Below, in pieces: positions 1 through 12,474 of a DNA stretch of 64,000 nt. A program made the translations under genes and the position numbers. The stretch lies in the NCBI GenBank assembly GCA_028015205.1, contig CM051514.1, positions 34,736,150 to 34,800,149 on the forward strand, read 5' to 3'. The DNA comes from Mytilisepta virgata (Eukaryota > Mollusca > Bivalvia > Mytilida > Mytilidae). Position 1 is the stretch's first letter; every line of letters starts with the position of its first letter. The notes under the pieces were generated by a model, which saw nothing but the letters and a program-made list of their open reading frames with translations, was not told where the DNA came from and ran no database searches.

Positions 1-660
1 AATATTTCTTTAAGCTTTATACCAATAGACTATAACACACAGCCATTAACCCTTAGTTCTTAAACACTGTTCATTTCCTCATACTATAAAATACAGTGGG
101 TAAAAACAATAACTGCAATCTAGTGGTATATTCTTTACGTCCGTTTATTTTTTAACATGATGTATAACAATAGACTCCGAAAAAGCATTATCGGGCTATT
201 CTTTTCTGATATTCGTTTCCTCATACTATTTTAAAACAGATGACTTTGTCTAATACAGTAATAAACTAAAATCAGCCAGTCTAAATAGTCGATACAAAAT
301 GAAAAAAACCCTCACAATAACGTTAACATTATAGAAATGTTGGAGTAAATAAAAAGTATGAATTGAAGCGCATGGAATTTTTTTTCTTAAAACAATGATT
401 GATTTCAGATTTTTTGGAAAATACAATTTGAATCGGAAATAAAGCAAAGAAAAATATATATATATTTCATTGTGGTTTTAATTGAAAAAAAAAGTGTTTT
501 CCTGAAAGAAATTGAATTAATATTAGTTAAGAATAAAAAAAGGCTTTGGGCTTAATTTACAAAAACTAAATATACCAATATGGAAATTTATGTATGTTTT
601 ACTGTCACTGTTTCTCAAATTGATTATCCTGGATATAAAAATAACAGGAAATAATTTGAG
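1..660. other. AT-rich stretch without recognisable gene
   Basis: Short open frames only, with no domain, no splice structure matching the neighbours and no clear repeat. I see nothing to annotate here. Confidence 0.5.
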
Positions 661-689
661 TTATTAGTCCTCTACCGGCAACGCCGTCA

Positions 690-1365
690 GTCAGTCATAC
701 TACAGTTTTTCGGACTTATTTCAGAAAATGTTTACCCAACTAATTTTTTTTGGGGCATATGAGCTTATAATAATGAGTACAGATCAAGTTTGAGTTTCAC
801 GTTGAACGGATAATTAATATGAGAAAGAAGACCCTGAGAAATAGAAATTACTGTCAAAATAATAGTTTTCCAGACTTTTTTTCTTTTACCAAATGATCTT
901 ATTTAGGTATGTGAGCTTATAGTGATCAACTACAGATCAAGTTTGACTTTCCCGCTGATCAGATATTATTTTGAGAGTTACTGCCCTTTAAGATGGGAAT
1001 TATTGTCAAAATATTAGTTTTTCGGCCCCTTTTAGCAAAACATTTTACCAGTTGATCTTATTCTTGGTATGTGAGCTTATAATGATAAGATACAAATCAA
1101 ATGTGAGTTTCACGCTGAACGGATAATTATTGTCAGAGTTATGGCCCCTGGAAATAAGTATTATTGCCAAAATAATAGTTTTCCAATCTTTTTTTAGCAA
1201 ACGCTTTTACCAAATGATCTTATTTTTTGGTATGGGTGCTTATAATGACAAGCTACATATCAAGTTCGACTTTCTAGCTGATCAGATAATAATGGTGAGA
1301 GTAACTGCCCTTGGAGATAGGAATTATTGTCAAAATGATAGTTTTCCAGATTTTTATTATGAAAT
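690..1365. repeat. Degenerate tandem repeat, units of about 130 bp
   Basis: At least four imperfect units share the order 'gagcttataatga', 'acagatcaagtttgag', 'gataatta', 'ttgtcaaaataatagttttc', 'ccaaatgatcttat'. Units start near 750, 905, 1070 and 1230. The short open frame at 1130-1414 is a read-through of these units and is not called as a gene. Confidence 0.7.
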
Positions 1366-1914
1366 AAGATTGTCACTTGTGATTAGGAAGCAATTTTTAA
1401 CTTTAACATTCTGAAAAATAATATTTTTAATACATTGTAATATGAAATACATTGTACGATATTAAAGATATGGCGAATTAATTCTTGCGACAAAATCCCC
1501 AAAATAACTCTTGTATTGTTGTTCTTTATATCTAAGTCACTATGAGCCCATAACCATAGTGAAAACCTCGCAACAAACTTCGTTGAAGACATCCCTGTTT
1601 CAAGTTTGAGCGAAATTCTGTGATGAACTTCGATCACCTCAGGTATTTGTGACTGAAGGAAACACCTGCAATGTCAACTACACACAATTGTTAATTCTAA
1701 CAAATAAACTTTTTATTTGCCCAACAGTCACACAAGTCCAAAAGATAACTAAAACCTACACAATTTTAGGGTACAATAAGATACTACTACATGTTATAGA
1801 ACTTGACAGTAATTAAGTATTAATTAGAAAAATAATCAAGTTTTCCAGACTGGATATGGGGTAAAAAATCATGATGACAATAATACTCTAACACCAGTGC
1901 GACTGCAATATAAA

Positions 1915-2520
1915 TAGTATCTTTCACCCCTATGATGGTGAGACGGGGCTATCTCACACCCGATGGCTCAAATATTTTTGTCTCAAGCGAGGCTCTGCCA
2001 AGGTTGAGGAATAGAAATATTTGAGGCCAAGTGTGTGAGAAAGCCAAGGCTGCCGAAATAGGGGTGAATAATACTTTCTCTCATATTTGAGTTTTTAAAC
2101 CGTTGCTAAGGGTAAAGGGTGGGCCAACGCTATCTCACAGCCTAGAAACAGCGTGACGTCACAGTCTCAAATGTGAGAAAAATATTATCTTTCCCCCCTG
2201 CGAGGCTTAGACAATATACTATCTCACAATCTCCCACCCGAGGGCTCGATATTTTTGTTTATTTTATTTTAAAAATTATTTGCGCAATTAGGTGTGAGAT
2301 AGCTTTGTCTCATTGAGGCCCTCATAGGGGTGAATGATACTATTTATCTCACAACCTAGAAATGGTGTGTCGTGACGTGACTGTCTCAAATGTGAGAACA
2401 TGCTATCTAACATCCTAGAAACGGTGTGACGCCGCTGTATTATATGTGAGAAAATCTCAAAACCTAGCAACGGCGTAATACCTTCTAATATGTGAGATAG
2501 GGAAATATTAGACACCCGAG
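1915..2520. repeat. Fold-back-like repeat cluster with TCTCACA/TGTGAGA motifs
   Basis: The block alternates 'tatctcac' and 'tgtgagaa' motifs, which are reverse complements, together with repeated segments of the form 'cctagaaacggtgtgacg'. Motifs sit near 1950, 2030, 2080, 2130, 2170, 2230, 2300, 2345, 2390 and 2450. A smaller related patch occurs at about 3025-3095. It resembles nested copies of a palindromic non-autonomous element; no coding potential was recognised. Confidence 0.55.
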
Positions 2521-3744
2521 CGTAACTTTTAATCGTTCTCTAACAAGGCTTTAGAGTGTCTGATATTTTCATATCTTGCACGACTGTATACAAACTGGTG
2601 TTTGATTCTGTTTTTCATTTTTGGTAACAATACCTAATTGTGTACATTTCTTTCTGTAATGACGTAACAATGCGCGTCACATTTGTGTGAGGTTACCATG
2701 AAGCTGAATAACACGAGTAAATACACCCAGAAAAATAGGATTTGAACAGCAAACAACCAATGCATCTTTGGAGTTATATCTATTACAAGAACTGTTCAGT
2801 CATCAAAATAATTCATTGCAATTAAACAATGAAATAACACAATTTTATCCATGGTCAAGGTAAGTATTTTCAGTTTCACTGGTGCATTCGGAAATATAAA
2901 AACTGTCTACCTTATTTTGATTATAGGCAGAGTAGAGTTTATTTCACAAAATCTGAAGGGTATGGATTCTAGTTTTCCGGGAGACTGCACGAGTTTTGTT
3001 TCACCTTAGGGTAAGGCATGGAAATCTCACACCGGTAAAGCAAGGAACTGCCTTGTCTCAAAAGTGAGAAAACATACTGATATTAGTATGTGAGAAGTCA
3101 TCTTAAGACTAAATAAACCGTAACTGTAAAATCATACAATTTGTCATGTAAGAACATATATCTTACGTACAAGGAAACTTCATTTGAATTTCAATAAGTA
3201 CAAGCAACGAACTCTGGAAGTAATGCATTAAAGACATTTTCTGGAACGTTTGAAGTTTTATTACAATCTCAATGATAAAGAATCAGTTTCTTTTAAATGC
3301 CATTGTATAGTATGTTTCGAGTTTCAAATATAAAATAATTCATTAACTATAAAAAAAACTAAATTGAATAGAGCTGATGGGTTTTTTGTTACGTCCATGA
3401 ACATAAATCCTGTCACGAATATATCAACTACATGATTTATAATAAAGCAAATAATTTAAGACCATTTTGTATTAAGCCGCAACAAGACTAATCCCTTTAC
3501 GAAACGCAAAGCAAACAAACATACGAAATGAAATTCTAAAGGTAAGAAGATTAGGATATTCATTCATTAACAAATTGAATATAATCAGATTATTTAAAAT
3601 ATAAACACGACTTCCTGTAAGACAAACCTGATAGCTACATTGAAAACGAATTGATCTTGGTTTCAAACCAGACTTTTGTCACTTTTCGAGAACGTATTAC
3701 CTTGTAATGATTTACATGATGATATCTCTGAACTGACTTGAGAC

Positions 3745-3790
3745 ATGAAAAACTGGAATAAAAATGCCATTTATTTGGCTATATTTATTG
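3745..3790 (+). CDS. Gene 1 exon 1: signal peptide
   Basis: Encodes MKNWNKNAIYLAIFI plus one base (phase 1), ending at donor GTAAGT. Exon 2 (4895-4942) adds the probable cleavage region (G-AQ) and 'LFVESEAINIT', which is nearly matched in gene 2 (19709-19756, 'LYTGSEAIDIT'). Confidence 0.8.
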
Positions 3791-6700
3791 GTAAGTTTGA
3801 TTGAACTTTATTTTCTTATTGTATGTATTATTATACATTTACAATTATTCTCCGAACATGGTGTTTTTTTTGAAACCGAAAAACTTAAAATGTTGCCAAA
3901 AAGGTGGGTGACCTGTCGAATGGGCTAAATGTAAAAAACCATAAATTGTAAAACATTAAAAACAAAAATAAATGCCAAATAGGGTTCAAAGTTTCGGCTA
4001 ACTAGCCTTGATCATGAGCACATAATAATTGAAATCGAGTCTTCGGATTTCTGCATCCCTGTTTATGAGTTTTGAGGAAAAAAAATCATTTTTTAAACAG
4101 ATAACTGAGTTTTACTGTGTGTGTCGCTGTGTGTTTGTTTCTTCCACATTGGCTAGAGGTATAGGGAAGGGTTGAGATCTCACAAAACATTTTTAACCCC
4201 GCCGCATTATTTGCGCCTGTCCTAAATTAGGAACCTCTAGTCTTTGTTAGTCTTGCGTGTTTTTTTAATTTTGGTTTATTTGTATATTATAGGGTTAAGT
4301 GTGGCGTTCATTTCGCTGAACTAATATACATATGAAGGCCGCCTCCGGGTGCGTGATTTTCTCGCTACGTTGAAGAGCCATTGGTCCCTTGGGTTTTCTG
4401 CTCTTTGGTCGGAAGGTTGTCTCTTTGACACATACCCCGTTTCCATTCTCTATTCTATTCTAACTAGAATTTTCAGGTTTTGGCTGATCTGTCGTTTTTG
4501 TCATATGAAGCAAGGTTTTTTTACAAGGGTATTGGTCCGTGTATAAAGCGGCCAAACGTTTTTCAATTTTTATCTGAAAATTGAAAAATTAAATTTACCA
4601 CTTGCTTTTTCAATTTTAAATTGATGGGTGTAATACCGTCTCGGACTAACAGTTCATAAGAAGCGGTTTAGCCTCAGTGGTAGTAAAATAAACTCAAGAT
4701 TTCTGAATGCATTTCCTGATTAAACTTCACCATATAAACTCTGATCAAAACTTTGGATACCCGAACATATTGAAATTATTTATTTGGTATTCTTTTGCCA
4801 ATATACATTTGTGTATGTTTAACTACGAAATCTTCTGACGACATTAAAACTGTATGTCTTTTTTCTTTAATAATTTGTTATTGTTACTTTTCAGGTGCAC
4901 AGCATGTATTATTTGTCGAATCTGAAGCCATAAATATTACAGGTGGGTTGATAAGGATTTCGATACACTTTTATATCTCTTTTTTATAATGTTCATCTTA
5001 CTTATTCATTTGAACTTACATGTATTTCAAGTCTAAAAAGTTGCACAACGGTACTTATATAAGATGGTAATATTATGATATTATTAATTAACAATTTCCG
5101 TATTGGCTTAGTTATTGGTCCGAGGCTTGCTGTATTGGCCTGAGGCGAAGCCGAAGGCCAATACAGCAGGCCGAGGACCAATAACTCGGCCAATACGCAA
5201 ACCGTCAATTAATAATATCTTTATTAATTAACTTTTCATAAACATTACATAGAATTATCTTTTAAATATAGTCTGTGAAATTGAACCACAATTCTCTAAG
5301 AGCTCAAGGGAATCTTATGCACGAACGTGAAGTTACAATATAGACAGATTAACTGTTATTTAAGCAAATAACACAGTAGTTAATTAATAAACGAAGATAA
5401 AGTTATAAAATCGTGTTGACAAATATTTCGGCTTAACAAATAGCCTTCGTCAGTGTCGATAGTTTTTACAATACAATATATATATACAACATAAATAAGT
5501 TTATTGCACTTTTCAAACAGTTTAACAATTTACAGCGAAGATCCTGTTATTTCAACACTGCACCCTGTTACAATAAATTGAAGAGCCCAGGGTAACTCAA
5601 CAAACAAATATATATGTATAATTATTAAATGTATATGTATTTAGTTATCAAATATATATCAATTTATAACACGGCATATTTGGATTTTTCCGTATTTGTT
5701 TTGTACAGTATATCTTATATAAAGAGGACAAATATGCAAATGATACTAACATAAACAAATATTTGAGTTGTTGTGTGTCTAATAATAGAGAAATATTATT
5801 CTAAATGTACAAATGTATACATATATCATTGTGGTATTTGTCTGTTATGTTCCAGTCTCGTGTGTTTGTCTTGTCCATTGATTTTGATCGTAAGATACGA
5901 AACGCTGACATTATAGGGGCTGCAAAAATGCCAAGCTGAGCTACTAAATAAGTTATTCTAATTTTGTCATCTTTTATAACTCTAGCTGGATTGGGATTTT
6001 CGCAAAACCATACATTCTATATCGTCAATGACAGTGTTTCTTGGTACACAGCTAAAGAAGTATGCCCGAAAGAGATATCTGGTACTGAATTTAGTATGTT
6101 CTCATGTGGACTGGCATGCTTCAGATCTATATCAAAGATTATACTAGACATGAATGTGTAAGTAACTTAATACTAGTACTACAGTAGATAATAAGTTTAT
6201 AAGAACTCATTAGATGCTAGAGGGCATGTTAAACTTGCTTTGGCGAAAATAGCAACATGTCCCCGACCCAGTCGTCAGACCTGTCTGACATGATTATTCA
6301 TTGATTTGTTACAGAAATTACCAGTATTTAACAAAATTAAAAAATAATAGAAATACTAAGGGTTCATTCCTTGTATTGCACATGGTAGATCTCCTTACCT
6401 GAAATTTGGCTTCCTATTTCGGTATTTTTGGTTGAGTACTTCTTGTTTAGTATAAGTTTGGTTTTTGGTCTTCCAAATGTTTCGTTTTTAATGCTGTTGA
6501 TGAAAGGTAACTCCTTGAAATGCGTCGTATACAGCATAGTATAAATTTACTATATCTAATATTTGTATCTTTGGATTGTTATTTTAAAATGGTGTTTTCT
6601 AAGCATGAACGTAAGCTTGAACTACGTAAAGTATTAAGTTGTACTTACAAGTTATCATCTAATTTTCTATATATTATTTTATGTTTTAGGTTTACCTCCG

Positions 6701-9700
6701 TTATTAAGCTTTTTCATCGTCGTTAGATTTTGTGTAATTCTACATTTTGATAGAACCGTTGACAACTGTAAAATATTTTATATAATATACTGCCTTTACG
6801 AGTATTTTATCTGCTTTGAATTAATTCAGTTTAAACAATTTAATATGGATATTACAATTCTATATTTTTCTAAAGCAGTTTAAACAAACCTGAAAGAGGA
6901 TTTCTTTTTTCAGATTTCTGGATAATGTAATATGGATTGGGCTTATAAAATCAGAACACAATGACATCACTTATTCATCAGATTGCAGGCAAAACATGCA
7001 CTGGACATCACATATAAACAGAATTGCTGATATAGCCGGTCAAACAAAATGCATAACGCTAAATATATCATCAACGTCATATGCATTCAACGACTGTTCC
7101 AAGAAACTCCCTTATATATGTGTCTTAAAAGAAACTCGTAAGTTTGTTTCGGAATTTTATCTTCAATGCAAGGCCATTTCCTAGTAGCAATGTTTGTGTT
7201 CAGTTTTTAGAAATGAAAACATACAAAGTTAATTTCATTAATTTATAAGGGACCCCCCAGATGCCTTGCGTGTGTTGTCAATTCAGTGCTGTAAGAATAT
7301 TTACATAAAAATTGTTGATGTAACAAGGACAAACATGACAAAACAGCTATGGTAGAATTTTATGTTTTTTTTTTATGCGACGACAAATAAAACTGTCGTT
7401 AAATGACACATTTTGTTATCCCCTGCACTTTCGAAGAAAGTTCGGAGACTTTGTAACCATTCCCATATGTCTGTCCGTCCGTCACACTTTCTTGTAACTT
7501 AAATTCTTCGCTAAATTTAATCTTATTTTATTTATATACAGTACACTAAGGTTTTAGAATTTTGATTAAAAAAATAGGGCCCACAGAGTTTTAATTAAAA
7601 ATTGTAAATTTAAGCTTATGACCAAAACTCCTCTTCCATTTTTTTTACAGTATTGTTATACACTATTTTGATTTTCAAAACTTGGAGCCCACAGGGCTCG
7701 AATTTTGAAGTTACAAATTTAAGCTTGTGAGCCAAACAACTCTAATTTTTCACTTTATGCATTTCATTTCTATATACTATTGTTATACACTACATGTTGA
7801 TGCTCAATAATATTTTAATAATTTTCAACATGGCGCCCGCAAGGTTCGAATTTTGAAGTTGTAAATTTAAGCTTGTGATCTTGACTCCTCTCAAATTTCA
7901 TTTTATGCATTTTATTTGTATGAATAATTGTCACAAACTATATGTAGATGTGCAAGAAGGCTTAAGAATTTTGATTTTCCAAATTTGGTGTCCACACGGG
8001 TCTAATGTTGAAATATTATGAAACTACTCTTTCATGTTTTCGTTTTGTGCATTTTCTATATACTGTTTTTCATACACTAAATGCAGATGCGCAATAAGAT
8101 TTTAGAATTTAGATTTGTCATAATTTGGGAACCACAGTGAATATATCACTACAAACCGGTAAAAGTCTGGAAAGGCAAGTTTTTGTACTTTAGTGTACTT
8201 AATTTTACTCGACCGGTGTGACTTTTCTGTTTTGTAATTAATTTGTGTCCGCAACGGTCTCAACAATTCTGAATTAAGGTATATCAATACTAATATTTTT
8301 AGCAGACAGATTGTTCTAATTATTCAAGGCAGGATTTTGGATAGATATACTTTGAAATTTCAATTTAAAAAACATCGTTCTTGATTTTGAGATAATTGAG
8401 TCTTAATGTTGGTAAATTTTATATAGATTATATAGGGAAAAAACAAATTTCTCGTACAATAATAATAAATTCTTGCTATTTCCAAAAAAACTAAAATTTC
8501 CTTTACATTTCATTGAAAACAATTCTGCCAATTATCTCTCCTGAAAAGAGTTCATTTTAGAATAAAATTTTGCGATTTTGTTATTGATGCATTTTTGTCA
8601 TTTTTTTTAAATTTTAATAAACTTAGGATATATATTTTATATTATATCAAATAACAGTTGCTCGTTGAAAATATATATGTACATACATATTTGCAAGATG
8701 CCCGAAAAAGATGCTCAGTGTATTAGGTATGATCTATCTTAATTTGAATAAGTCTGAAGAATATCTACTCGACTTTGTCTGATATTCACTCGACCTGTTC
8801 TGAAACAGTCATAGTTATCTAGATCAGTATCGAGCTAGTCTTCAAACAAGAACTTGAATTTTCATACCTCTACTGGTAACTACCGAATTTTGAACAAAGT
8901 TAGCAATTTAAATATTTTTGTTGTTGTTGGTATTATAAAAATATATTCCTCTTTTACCCGAATGATACAAGTAAAGATAACATATTTTGGTCTATATCCT
9001 CGCCTGGATTAGGCCCGCGACTGTAATGTGTCCTTTTTATTTCACAGATGACCTTCCTCTCCAAGAATACGAAAACGTTAGTGTGCTTACTACTACTGGC
9101 TACGTGAAAAACTGGACCAATATAACGGAAACCGATTGTAAGGATCATTGTTTGACATCGTATCCATGCTCGGGGTTAACGCATTATAGAGATACTAACA
9201 TCTGTCAAGAGTTCTTTGCCACAGAGGCCGAGAAAACGTCTCATCTCTTGACATTAGAGAAGTCAACTTTAGGGAATATATTTTTAGCAAAGACGTATAG
9301 AAGAGGTAAGATACATGTGAGAACTTATCGGAGTTTTTCCTGCAAATTTTCAGGGTGTGATTTTACTAAAAGTCATAAGAATTATTACTGATCGTAAATC
9401 CTTTAAATATATACAAGTTACATGTACGACTGATCTTTAAAGAAACAGTAAATATATTCTGGATAGGAATAAGGTAGTTAAGTTGTCTAGAAAGTTTTAA
9501 CTCAGGATGTACAAAATTTAGATATGAACGTTTCAATAAATCATTCCGTCAACAATCCTTAAGGCAAATAAGTAAGAATCTTATAAAATAACTGAAAATG
9601 TTGTAGAGCAAATAATACAGTTCAAACCTGATAAAATTAATCGTTGAATCAAATTAATTTGTATGTATTGGTCGATTGAAACTTTAAATTTACTGTTACA

Positions 9701-12474
9701 AAAATTTTAAATTTTGTGAAAACTAAGGAGAGTATCCGCCGTGCACAGCTCTGTCCTTGCGTTGTTTTTGCTTTTACCTTTTAGTCATTTTGGGATATTT
9801 TGAATTGGCTGTTCAACGTTTTGGATTACTGTTTTATCTATGTAGATCAAATGATCGACGAAATGTGCCCATTTTGTGCAGCAGAATTGGTATCATAGAA
9901 TTTTTTCAACGGATTATTTCATCAGCATTTTATTTCTATACATTATTGCCATACACCGTATGTAGATGCGCAGTGAGGTTTTATAATTTGTGTTTTCAAA
10001 CTTTGGGGCCGTAGTAAAACATATGATTGCGAAGGCTGTGACATGGATAAAAATATCATAAAAAAGGAAACTATCTAAGGAAAAAATGGTAAAAGGGTGA
10101 CTGAAATGCATTATAAATGATATAGAAGTACAGAATGTTTTTTTTCTGTATCTGCAAGTTACTTTAAGATGGAAGATCATTGTTTATTTGTTTTGACCTT
10201 GTCATGTGCATTTAGGAAGTTGTATCAAGAAAAGCTTCCCCATTTCTCTTCATAAATGGTAACTGATAATTATCCGTTGTGTTACCATAAACCGGGAAAT
10301 TTTCGAGACAGTTTCATTTTCGTTATTTTCGCGATAAGAGAAACAACCTTGAATAATTGTTTCAATACTTCGTTTCTACCGATTGACTCGGAATCGAGAA
10401 TTTAAAACAGAATAAGGTTGAATCCACTGGTAAAATCGCCAAACAAAGCTGGGAAAATTTCAAACCTAAATTGTGATCATCATATACATCTGCTTTTATA
10501 CCTGCAATACGAAATAGGTGAATGCAGTGCATAACAAGATACCCTTCTGGGACGACTGCTATTATGATTTTATGGTTATTCAATTTGTTTCCGATTCAAT
10601 TGTTGTGTTTAAATATCGTGAGTGTACCTTTAATTATATTTCTAAGAACGATAAAATGTATTAAAGCTCGTAATGCTTCATGTTTTTCTTTTATTTTTAT
10701 TGTAGTTTTTGTGGAAACATGGCAGCCTCTGACCATCATGTCATCTTATTTAGCCGCTGAATATAGTTGTAAGTCATTTTACCTTTTGTGTCTCTATACC
10801 TGTGAAAACTCACCTGATTAATCGGTAAATTGAAAACCAGGGGTTGGCTACCCGTCAAGACTATTTAAACACTGCTTGGGATTTGTCCGTAGCGATAGGA
10901 AAACGGTTCGAATGGCTTAATTAAAAAATCTGGAAAAAAGTCTGAATCGTTTATTAGACAAAATCGGGTAGGAAAGTGGATTCTGGAATTTGAGTAAACT
11001 TTCTCATTAATATTACACATCTTTCCATTAAAAAAAAATGAAAGTCCCTGTTACGTCTAGTTAGTAGCGCTCAAAGGCGCAACATATAGAAATCCAATTT
11101 TTACAGTAAGTTTTAAATGTTTAAAATAAAACTATACACATACAGCATTGGGCCCTGCCCACTAACAATTTCAAAACAAACGGGTCAGTTGTGTTAGATA
11201 GTTTTTAAAATACGTTTCAACAAATTGTTCTTGTTTGTACAAATTATTTCTACCACATTTCCATGCACCACGTTGCCAAACTTAGCAATTATATTTACCC
11301 CATGACCTATATATGATCTAATATTTAAAAAAGGTCCATTTATCCTAATCACTCGGTATCCTTTCAGTTACTGCTTTTATGAATTTGATTGAGAAATTGA
11401 ATCCAAGTGAGTGACAAAGGCTCATTGAAGCCTCTGGCTTCATCTTTTAATTCTTATTAACACATATGCTCATATGAGACGACCTTAGGCTTCATTTTCT
11501 TACATTCACCATATCATCAATTATATTTCAGGTACAAGTTCTCAAGAAACATCAACAAAACGTAAGATAAATTATATGGTAAACATAGAAAAAGTACAAT
11601 GTACTATAATAATAATTTTTAAACACTGAAGGTATAATTTTCAACAAATTATGTCTCCTGGAAACAAAAGCCAAGAATTCTTCAGATCATGGTCCTGTTT
11701 CACCAACATTCTTACCACTATAAGGTCTTTAATGTATCTGTTCTATCAATATCCTGGTCTCCATGGTGATCGTTCTGTTCTATCAATATTCTGGTCTCCA
11801 CGGTGATCGTTCTGTTCTATCAATATCCTGGCCTCCATAGCGATCGTACGAATTTTTGTGAAACTTTGACCTGGTTCGAATGCGAAAATCAAATTTATAT
11901 AAATCCTACATATTTTGGTTGCAAATAAAAAAAACATACGTTGTGAATGTATACATATTAAAGGGTTGACCGTATAATTTCTAAATCATTTGTAATTTCG
12001 GATTACTTCATAAAAATATATTGTGGAGTAACAGCTTATTGATATGCTTATTTATATGCAAATTAGTATAACGTACCTTTCATGCATTTTAATTCTTGAG
12101 TCATGCATGTAGATGCAGATAATGTGCATCCAAACAAGGATAAATGTAAGCTAGCATGAAAAGTATTTGTATGCTTTGTTTTAGCATCAACGAATTCAGA
12201 AGTGGATGGATGTAGTTGTCCCTGTAATTCTACCAAAGTGTTAAACGGAAGTGATCTCATTCAGTGGATTGACACTATGAAAGATATTTTGAAGGTTGAC
12301 AAGAAACAGTTATCATCTTATAAAAGACGGCATGTTAGTTCATACGACTCTAGGATGTCCTCAAAAGCTATCGGAGCCTCTGGTGCAATTATTATGGCGT
12401 GTGTCATTATGTTTATTGTTTTAGGGGATATTCATAATGTGGCACAACATATAAAGTGTCTTTGTCAAAAATAG
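3745..12474 (+). CDS. Gene 1: membrane-anchored CTLD + PAN/apple-like protein, 8 exons, 376 aa
   Basis: Joined model: 3745-3790, 4895-4942, 5986-6157, 6914-7137, 9048-9305, 10706-10768, 11532-11561, 12185-12474; 1131 nt including TAG. All introns are GT-AG and every junction is in phase (phase 1 throughout, except phase 2 inside the CTLD). Order of parts: signal peptide (about residues 1-17), CTLD (about 38-163), PAN/apple-like domain (164-249), a 21-residue segment also present in gene 2 (250-270), short linker, CSCPC (290-294), charged helical stretch (about 303-328), one transmembrane helix (about 342-361) and a tail of about 15 residues. The expected topology is type I with both domains outside the cell. 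CTLD and PAN domains usually bind glycans or proteins, so a recognition or adhesion receptor is likely; ligand and pathway are unknown. The start is the only ATG before a hydrophobic stretch that ends in a GTAAGT donor. Transcript evidence is lacking, so extra alternative exons are possible. Confidence 0.85.
4150..4470 (+). repeat. Dispersed repeat in gene 1 intron 1, inverted copy at 46140-46350
   Basis: Shares with the reverse complement of 46140-46350 the segments 'gagatctcacaaaacat', 'tttctgctctttggtcgg' and a run 'ccgtttccattctctattc'. The copies lie in intron 1 of gene 1 and intron 9 of gene 2, in opposite orientation. The open frame 4349-4546 lies inside it and is not a gene. Confidence 0.6.
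5077..5219. repeat. Palindromic (MITE-like) element in gene 1 intron 2
   Basis: Near-perfect inverted repeat of about 143 bp. It starts 'gatattattaattaac' and ends with the reverse complement, and the centre is 'gcctgaggcgaagccgaaggc'. Arms pair almost along the whole length, so it can form a long hairpin. No coding capacity. Confidence 0.75.
5986..6157 (+). CDS. Gene 1 exon 3: first half of C-type-lectin-like domain
   Basis: Encodes 'FYIVNDSVSWYTAKEVC', the typical start of a CTLD (aromatic strand, SWxxAxxxC), followed by a second Cys pair in 'SCGLAC'. It ends in phase 2 at GTAAGT. The partner exon 20670-20835 of gene 2 has the same layout with 'YYVVNDTVSWYIAKDAC' and 'CSAHC'. Confidence 0.85.
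6260..6590 (+). repeat. Dispersed repeat, same family as the one nested in the LINE
   Basis: Begins near 'cccagtcgtcagacctgtc' and runs to 'tctttggattgttatttt' at about 6566-6583. Its reverse complement occurs five times at 22178-25540, differing at a few percent of positions by eye. It sits in intron 3 of gene 1. The open frame at 6520-6726 is part of this repeat and its flank. Confidence 0.8.
6914..7137 (+). CDS. Gene 1 exon 4: second half of C-type-lectin-like domain
   Basis: Encodes the CTLD core 'VIWIGLIKSEH', a tryptophan-bearing loop, 'TKCITLN', 'FNDCSKKLPYICV'. The three terminal CTLD cysteines are present. The usual calcium/sugar motifs (EPN or QPD in the long loop, WND before the last cysteines) are not: only FND is seen. 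A calcium-independent or protein-binding lectin fold is therefore more likely. Confidence 0.85.
7430..8260. repeat. Degenerate tandem repeat of about 150 bp in gene 1 intron 4
   Basis: Five or so imperfect units share 'aatttaagcttgtga', 'tttatgcattt', 'tatactattgttatacact', 'gatgcgcaataag' and 'cccacagggttcgaatttt'. A further isolated unit lies at about 9900-10015 in intron 5. No coding content recognised. Confidence 0.6.
9048..9305 (+). CDS. Gene 1 exon 5: PAN/apple-like domain
   Basis: The 86-residue exon carries 'TETDCKDHCLTSYPCSGL' and 'NICQEF', the Cys pattern of PAN/apple domains (C-x3-C-x5-C followed by a later Cys). Phase 1 at both ends, so the exon could be skipped or shuffled without changing frame. 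The gene 2 counterpart is 32955-33215. Confidence 0.78.
10706..10768 (+). CDS. Gene 1 exon 6: 21-residue conserved segment (ETWQPL)
   Basis: A 63-nt phase 1-1 exon between TGTAG and GTAAGT, encoding 'VFVETWQPLTIMSSY' and further residues. Gene 2 has an exon of the same length (43423-43485) encoding 'VFMETWQPLINKTTY'. Conservation of length, phase and the ETWQPL core, in a region otherwise unlike its surroundings, is why I include this tiny exon. It may close the PAN domain. Confidence 0.72.
11532..11561 (+). CDS. Gene 1 exon 7: 10-residue Ser/Thr linker
   Basis: 30 nt, phase 1-1, encodes 'TSSQETSTK', flanked by TTTCAG and GTAAGA. It corresponds in position to the three 36-nt linker exons of gene 2. 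Ser/Thr content suggests an O-glycosylated stalk (inference). Confidence 0.65.
12185..12474 (+). CDS. Gene 1 exon 8: CSCPC-helix-transmembrane terminal module
   Basis: 290 nt, exactly the length of the last exon of gene 2 (46803-47092). It encodes CSCPC, a helical segment ending 'DKKQLSSYKR', 'DSRMSSKAIGASGA', a hydrophobic helix 'IIMACVIMFIVLGDI' and a short tail ending TAG at 12472-12474. A possible AATAAA polyadenylation signal lies at 12856-12861. Confidence 0.82.

Noticed and set aside
9757..10821. Open frames in gene 1 intron 5 region as separate genes
   Set aside because: They fall in repeat-derived or AT-rich sequence; only the 63-nt exon 10706-10768 has a conserved counterpart, and it is in the gene 1 frame.
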